Origin: Obesumbacterium proteus
GTDB taxonomy: Bacteria > Pseudomonadota > Gammaproteobacteria > Enterobacterales > Enterobacteriaceae
DNA: 64,000 nt
Direction: 5' to 3'
Assembly (NCBI RefSeq): GCF_001586165.1
Contig: NZ_CP014608.1
Location: 4,588,001 to 4,652,000 of the forward strand
Shown: piece after piece, positions 60,581-64,000 of the stretch
How the letters are laid out: each line of letters opens with the position of its first letter
Numbering within the stretch: position 1 is the first letter of the stretch
The notes under the pieces: generated by a model
The model's input: only the letters and a program-made list of their open reading frames with translations
Told to the model about the DNA's origin: nothing
Database searches by the model: none
Made by a program: the position numbers and the translations under genes

Positions 60581-61399
60581 TCACCCGCGCGCGTATTTGG
60601 CCGCATCCAAAAACAGCTCATGATCGGGGCGAATGCCGGTATACAACACAAACTGCTCAACCGCTTGAATAGCAAAAACTTCAGCGCCACTAATCACCGT
60701 TTTCCCCTGAGACTTGGCATAACGAATCATCGGCGTTTCTGATGGCAAAGCAACAACATCAAAAATAACCTTCGCACGGTCGATCTCATCTTCGCTAAAG
60801 GCCAACGTGTCAGCGTCGGCTCCGCCACTCATGCCGATAGGCGTTGCGTTGATTAACACATCGGCTTCCACGCCCTGCATATCCGGCCGCCACTCATAGC
60901 CATACAGTGAAGCCAGCTGCTGTCCGGTTTTTTCATTCTTGGCCACAATATAGCCCTGTTTAAAACCAGCGTCTTTTAACGCACAGGCCACGGCCTTCGC
61001 CATTCCACCGCTGCCACGCAGGGCAAACACGTGTTCAGGAGAAACGGCATACTGCGCCAACAGCTGGGCAATCGCTAAGTAGTCGGTGTTATACGCTTTC
61101 AGGTAGCCATCGGTATTCACAATGGTGTTAACGGAATCAATGGCTTTAGCTGATGCATCCATCTCATCCACCAGCGGGATAACATCCTCTTTAAACGGCA
61201 TTGAGATTGCGCAACCCCGGATCCCCAATGCACGTACACCACCAATTGCCGCTTTGATATCTTTGGTCGTAAAGGCTTTGTAGAGATAGTCCAGATCGAG
61301 CGCATCATAAAGATAATTATGAAAACGTGTGCCGAAGTTGCTCGGGCGCGCCGCCAGCGACATGCATACCTGAGTATCTTTATTGAGATGTTTAGTCAT
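60581..61399 (-). CDS. Shikimate dehydrogenase-like protein (SDH-L)
   Basis: This 272-residue protein has the AroE fold: an N-terminal substrate domain (MPFKEDVIPL with the catalytic Lys; YNTDY with the Asp partner) and a C-terminal NAD(P)-binding Rossmann domain with RGSGGMAKAV near residue 127. Length and the N-terminal KDTQVCMSLAARPSNFGTRFHN pattern fit the SDH-L group (Haemophilus HI0607 type), which binds shikimate weakly, rather than the housekeeping AroE. The ATG at 61399 fits family length; an upstream reading adds 16 residues. It is not present at this place in E. coli. Confidence 0.85.
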   Translation of the reverse strand: MTKHLNKDTQVCMSLAARPSNFGTRFHNYLYDALDLDYLYKAFTTKDIKAAIGGVRALGIRGCAISMPFKEDVIPLVDEMDASAKAIDSVNTIVNTDGYLKAYNTDYLAIAQLLAQYAVSPEHVFALRGSGGMAKAVACALKDAGFKQGYIVAKNEKTGQQLASLYGYEWRPDMQGVEADVLINATPIGMSGGADADTLAFSEDEIDRAKVIFDVVALPSETPMIRYAKSQGKTVISGAEVFAIQAVEQFVLYTGIRPDHELFLDAAKYARG

Positions 61400-61552
61400 A
61401 GAACCTCTTCGCCAAAAAATGAATCCAGAAAAGCCGCAGAGTGACACCTGCCTTTGCCACTATCATGGACTAAAACAAACAGGGTGAAAATGGCTGAGTT
61501 TGTTGTTAACAGTTCCTCTTTTAACCCACGCTCTGGCTGAGCCAAAATGCAA

Positions 61553-61580
61553 AAAAGGAGCCATTAGGCTCCTTTTGTAT
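61553..61580 (-). terminator. Terminator after tsx
   Basis: AAAAGGAGCC pairs with GGCTCCTTTT around ATTA, with the flanking A-run supplying Us on the minus strand. Confidence 0.85.
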
Positions 61581-61600
61581 AGGCATCAACTTGGTGAAAC

Positions 61601-62485
61601 TTAGAAGTTGTAACCCGCAACCAGGTAGTAACCCCAGCCGGTAGATTTCACGTCAAAGTTACCTTTGCCGAAGTTCAGCTCAGTACCATCCTGCCATTGT
61701 CCACCGTTATGGAAATAACGTGCAACGAAGGAGTAGTGCCAGTGATCGTAGTTCAGTGCCAAAATGTGGCTAGATGCGATGGAGTTGCTGCTACGAATAC
61801 GCTGACCATTCAGTTCGCTGTGGCCAGAGTCTTTACCTAAGTCAGAACCCCAATCGAAGTTGGTGAAGCCGATGTAGCTCAGCTTGCCACCCAATACTTC
61901 GGTGATTGGCACGAAGTATTTAACTTTGAAACGGTAGCCGTCCCATTCGTTTTCGTTGGCCGCATTGTAGTTCTGCCACTGGTATTTGGCATACACGTTC
62001 ATCGACAGGCTCATTGGCAAGCCGGTATCAATGTCGGTACCCAGACCCATGTACCAAGTGCTCTGACGGTTATCGCTGTTACGACCCATATCGTAGATAT
62101 AGTTATTCGCGAAGTACCATTCTTTGAACGGACCGAAGCTCAGATCGGTGCCGGTCAGCTTATCAATAGAGAAGCGCGGTTCAATTTCCATGAACAGCGG
62201 GGAACCGTGGTTCCAGATACCGCGAGAGGTGCTGTCACCGCCGAAGAACATTGGCGCATCCACGTAGCCGTAGAAGTCGAACCAATCTTTCTTAGCAAAA
62301 GCTTCGTACTCAAGGTAAGTATCGTCTCTCAGCTGTGGTCCAAAGCGCGTATGGGCGCTGCCCACCACGTTAACGCTTTGATGCCACCAGTCAGAAAGAT
62401 ATTCGCTGTTGTTGTCTGCTGCTACAGCGGTAACGCTGCTTGAAAGTGCAAGCACGGTGCCTGCAGCTAAAATTATTTTTTTCAT
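61601..62485 (-). CDS. tsx: Nucleoside-specific outer-membrane channel Tsx
   Basis: This 294-residue beta-barrel porin takes up nucleosides and is a phage/colicin receptor in E. coli. The signal peptide MKKIILAAGTVLALSSSVTAVAA is followed by the long conserved block YLSDWWHQSVNVVGS and WFDFYGYVDAPMFFGG, ending in the C-terminal phenylalanine GYNF required for BAM insertion. Same length as E. coli Tsx. The ATG at 62485 matches E. coli. In E. coli tsx lies near secD/secF, so its place beside yqfA is different. Expression is normally under CRP, CytR and DeoR. Confidence 0.94.
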   Translation of the reverse strand: MKKIILAAGTVLALSSSVTAVAADNNSEYLSDWWHQSVNVVGSAHTRFGPQLRDDTYLEYEAFAKKDWFDFYGYVDAPMFFGGDSTSRGIWNHGSPLFMEIEPRFSIDKLTGTDLSFGPFKEWYFANNYIYDMGRNSDNRQSTWYMGLGTDIDTGLPMSLSMNVYAKYQWQNYNAANENEWDGYRFKVKYFVPITEVLGGKLSYIGFTNFDWGSDLGKDSGHSELNGQRIRSSNSIASSHILALNYDHWHYSFVARYFHNGGQWQDGTELNFGKGNFDVKSTGWGYYLVAGYNF

Positions 62486-63157
62486 AATATTGCTACTTAC
62501 CTTAAGCAAAATTCCCTGCCAGGGAAAAGACCCATGTAAACATCACCACAAATAGCCATCAATTGATCAACAACCCACCTTTCTGGCCGTGCGTATTATA
62601 GAAATTATTGCTCACAAAAATCTGTGATCTCTGAATACATTCTTAAATACGTAATCGATTGCGTTCACGTTTGCGATGAAAAAATTCGGAGGGATTCTAC
62701 AATCTTTGCTGCAATAATCAAATTTAAAACCCGACTATTGATATAGAAATTGCCCTGAAAGGCTTATTCCATAAGGCATTCGCCGATAAACGGCCTCGTT
62801 TTTTTGTGTCTGGATGAAAAGTTGCGCAACTTACAAAAGGAAAAAATTGACGAAACTTTGCCGTTGTTACAATGTCGCAGGCCAATAAATGTTTGAATGC
62901 TAATAAATCAATCGCTATTTTGTGAAAATCATGACAAGCGCTTTGATGACCTATTTTTCCTAAAGTATTCCAAAAGCCAATCCATTCGCTCTAAAGCCAT
63001 ATAATTATCTGATAAACAAAAATAAAGTCATTCGCATCGTAATTAGCGCAAATATATTTGGGCTTACACGTGTACACTGGAATAATTCTCAGCTAACCTA
63101 GCTCTAGTTTTAAGCAACAGCATGATTTCCATTGTTCAACAGAGGTAGTGCCGCACT
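62486..63157. promoter_or_regulatory. tsx-yqfA divergent regulatory region
   Basis: This 672-bp AT-rich gap holds no ORF that I trust. On the tsx side a TATAAT -10 hexamer is on the minus strand at 62595-62600, with TCACAGATTTTTGTGAGC upstream, containing CRP-like half-sites TGTGA. This fits cAMP-CRP control of tsx but the palindrome is incomplete. The yqfA promoter is not resolved. Confidence 0.4.
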
Positions 63158-63808
63158 ATGGCAAAGGCAAACATTGTTCAGCAGGGATATTCACTGGCAG
63201 AGGAAGTTGCCAACAGCATCAGCCACGGAATTGGTTTCATTCTGGGGATCGTCGGCCTGGTTCTATTGTTGGTTCAAGCCATTGGCACCGGTGCCGATGC
63301 CACTGCAATCGCTAGCTATAGCCTTTACGGCGGCAGCATGATTTTGCTGTTTCTTGCATCCACGCTCTATCACGCCATTTCACATCAGAACATCAAACGT
63401 TGGCTGAAGGTGTTTGACCACTGCGCCATCTATTTATTGATCGCCGGTACCTACACCCCATTCCTACTGGTTGGATTAGATTCCACCTTAGCCAAATGGT
63501 TGATGGGGGTTATCTGGGGTATTGCGCTGTTTGGTATTTTGTTCAAACTCGCGTTTGCCCATCGCTTTGAAGTACTTTCACTTATCACCTACCTCACGAT
63601 GGGATGGCTGTCATTAATTGTTATCTATCAGTTGGCAACCAAGCTGGCATGGGGGGGCGTAACGCTACTGGCCGTAGGCGGTATTGTTTATACGCTAGGG
63701 GTTATTTTCTACGTCAGTAAACGAATTCCATACAACCACGCGATCTGGCATGCGTTTGTGCTGGGCGGATGCGCCTGTCATTTTTTTGCGATTTATTTGT
63801 ATGTGTAG
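63158..63808 (+). CDS. yqfA: Hemolysin III-family membrane protein YqfA (TrhA)
   Basis: This 216-residue protein has seven hydrophobic segments and the hemolysin III/PAQR-like signature: SHGIGFILGIVGL, TLYHAISHQNIKRWLKVFDH with conserved His/Asp metal ligands, and the C-terminal HAIWHAFVLGGCACHFFAI. E. coli YqfA (219) is linked to control of membrane fluidity and fatty-acid composition. ygfZ, then yqfA is the E. coli neighbourhood with two genes inserted here. Confidence 0.92.
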   Translation: MAKANIVQQGYSLAEEVANSISHGIGFILGIVGLVLLLVQAIGTGADATAIASYSLYGGSMILLFLASTLYHAISHQNIKRWLKVFDHCAIYLLIAGTYTPFLLVGLDSTLAKWLMGVIWGIALFGILFKLAFAHRFEVLSLITYLTMGWLSLIVIYQLATKLAWGGVTLLAVGGIVYTLGVIFYVSKRIPYNHAIWHAFVLGGCACHFFAIYLYV

Positions 63809-63839
63809 ATCGAAGGGGAGGGTTTTGTTCGCCTATATC

Positions 63840-64000
63840 TATGCGGTCCTAGTGAAAGGTTTCGTTCGCCTATCAATAACAGCTATCACATATTGCTAGA
63901 GTCGAAGGCGACCGATGAGGGGCGCCAGCGCGCGCCCCTTCAATCCTCGCGCTTTTATCCGAGACGCCATCTCCGCGCCGGGTCGGCATGCGCCATCCTT
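63840..64000. other. GC-rich tail of the window with a strong hairpin
   Basis: After yqfA comes a GC-rich stretch with a hairpin around 63917-63940: GAGGGGCGCCAGCGCGCGCC with paired CCCTT, followed by ATCCTCGCGC. The rest (GAGACGCCATCTCCGCGCCG) looks unlike the flanking DNA. It could be the edge of a gene or repeat outside the window. No feature can be assigned. Confidence 0.3.

Overview
The window is chromosomal DNA of a gamma-proteobacterium of the order Enterobacterales. Nearly every protein is a close match to a known Escherichia coli protein, and several E. coli gene neighbourhoods are kept: mutS-rpoS-nlpD-pcm-surE-truD-ispF-ispD-ftsB, ptsP-rppH-mutH-ygdQ, tas-lplT-aas-omrA/omrB-galR, lysA-lysR, glyU-lysS-prfB-recJ-dsbC-xerD-fldB-ygfX-sdhE-ygfZ, and yqfA. 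The blocks are joined differently from E. coli. The gene content and the placement of the formate hydrogenlyase island suggest a Hafnia-like member (Hafniaceae); this is an inference from memory, not a search result. No prophage, insertion sequence, CRISPR array or rRNA is visible.

Region 1 (1-12.9 kb) is core genome: the mutS 3' end, the stress sigma factor rpoS, a co-oriented cell-envelope, isoprenoid and RNA-modification operon (ftsB to nlpD), the nitrogen PTS enzyme I (ptsP), RppH, a DnaA-box-bearing rppH-mutH intergenic region that matches the E. coli DARS2 locus in position and sequence, mutH and ygdQ. Region 2 (12.9-22.3 kb) holds phoA with a three-unit Pho box, inserted between ygdQ and tas, then tas, lplT-aas, two tandem OmrA/OmrB small RNAs, galR and a second LacI-family regulator.

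Region 3 (22.4-46 kb) is a compact, apparently complete formate hydrogenlyase (FHL-1) island between galR and lysA. It contains hycBCDEFGHI (hydrogenase-3 and its maturation protease), a selenocysteine formate dehydrogenase-H (fdhF, UGA codon 140 plus a SECIS-like hairpin), hydN, a second full-length formate dehydrogenase-H with Cys in place of Sec, hypF, hypABCDE with a very His-rich HypB, hycA, and the sigma-54 activator fhlA. An 18-bp palindrome (TTCGACA-N4-TGTCGAA) recurs upstream of hycB, fdhF, hydN and hycA, each time ahead of a GG-N10-GC sigma-54 promoter. This strongly suggests one FhlA regulon in which formate switches on hydrogenase, both dehydrogenases and HycA feedback together. 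The paired Sec and Cys dehydrogenases suggest hydrogen production that can run with or without selenium.

Region 4 (46-64 kb) is again core: divergent lysA/lysR, two small ORFs, a Tat-exported beta-lactamase-fold serine hydrolase, tRNA-Gly(CCC), lysS, prfB with its programmed +1 frameshift, recJ-dsbC-xerD, fldB, ygfX-sdhE, ygfZ, a shikimate-dehydrogenase-like gene, tsx and yqfA. Two families of non-coding repeats are scattered between genes: a GC-rich CCCTCCC/GGGTGGGG palindromic family, including a triple 88-bp tandem, and an imperfect inverted-repeat MITE-like family.
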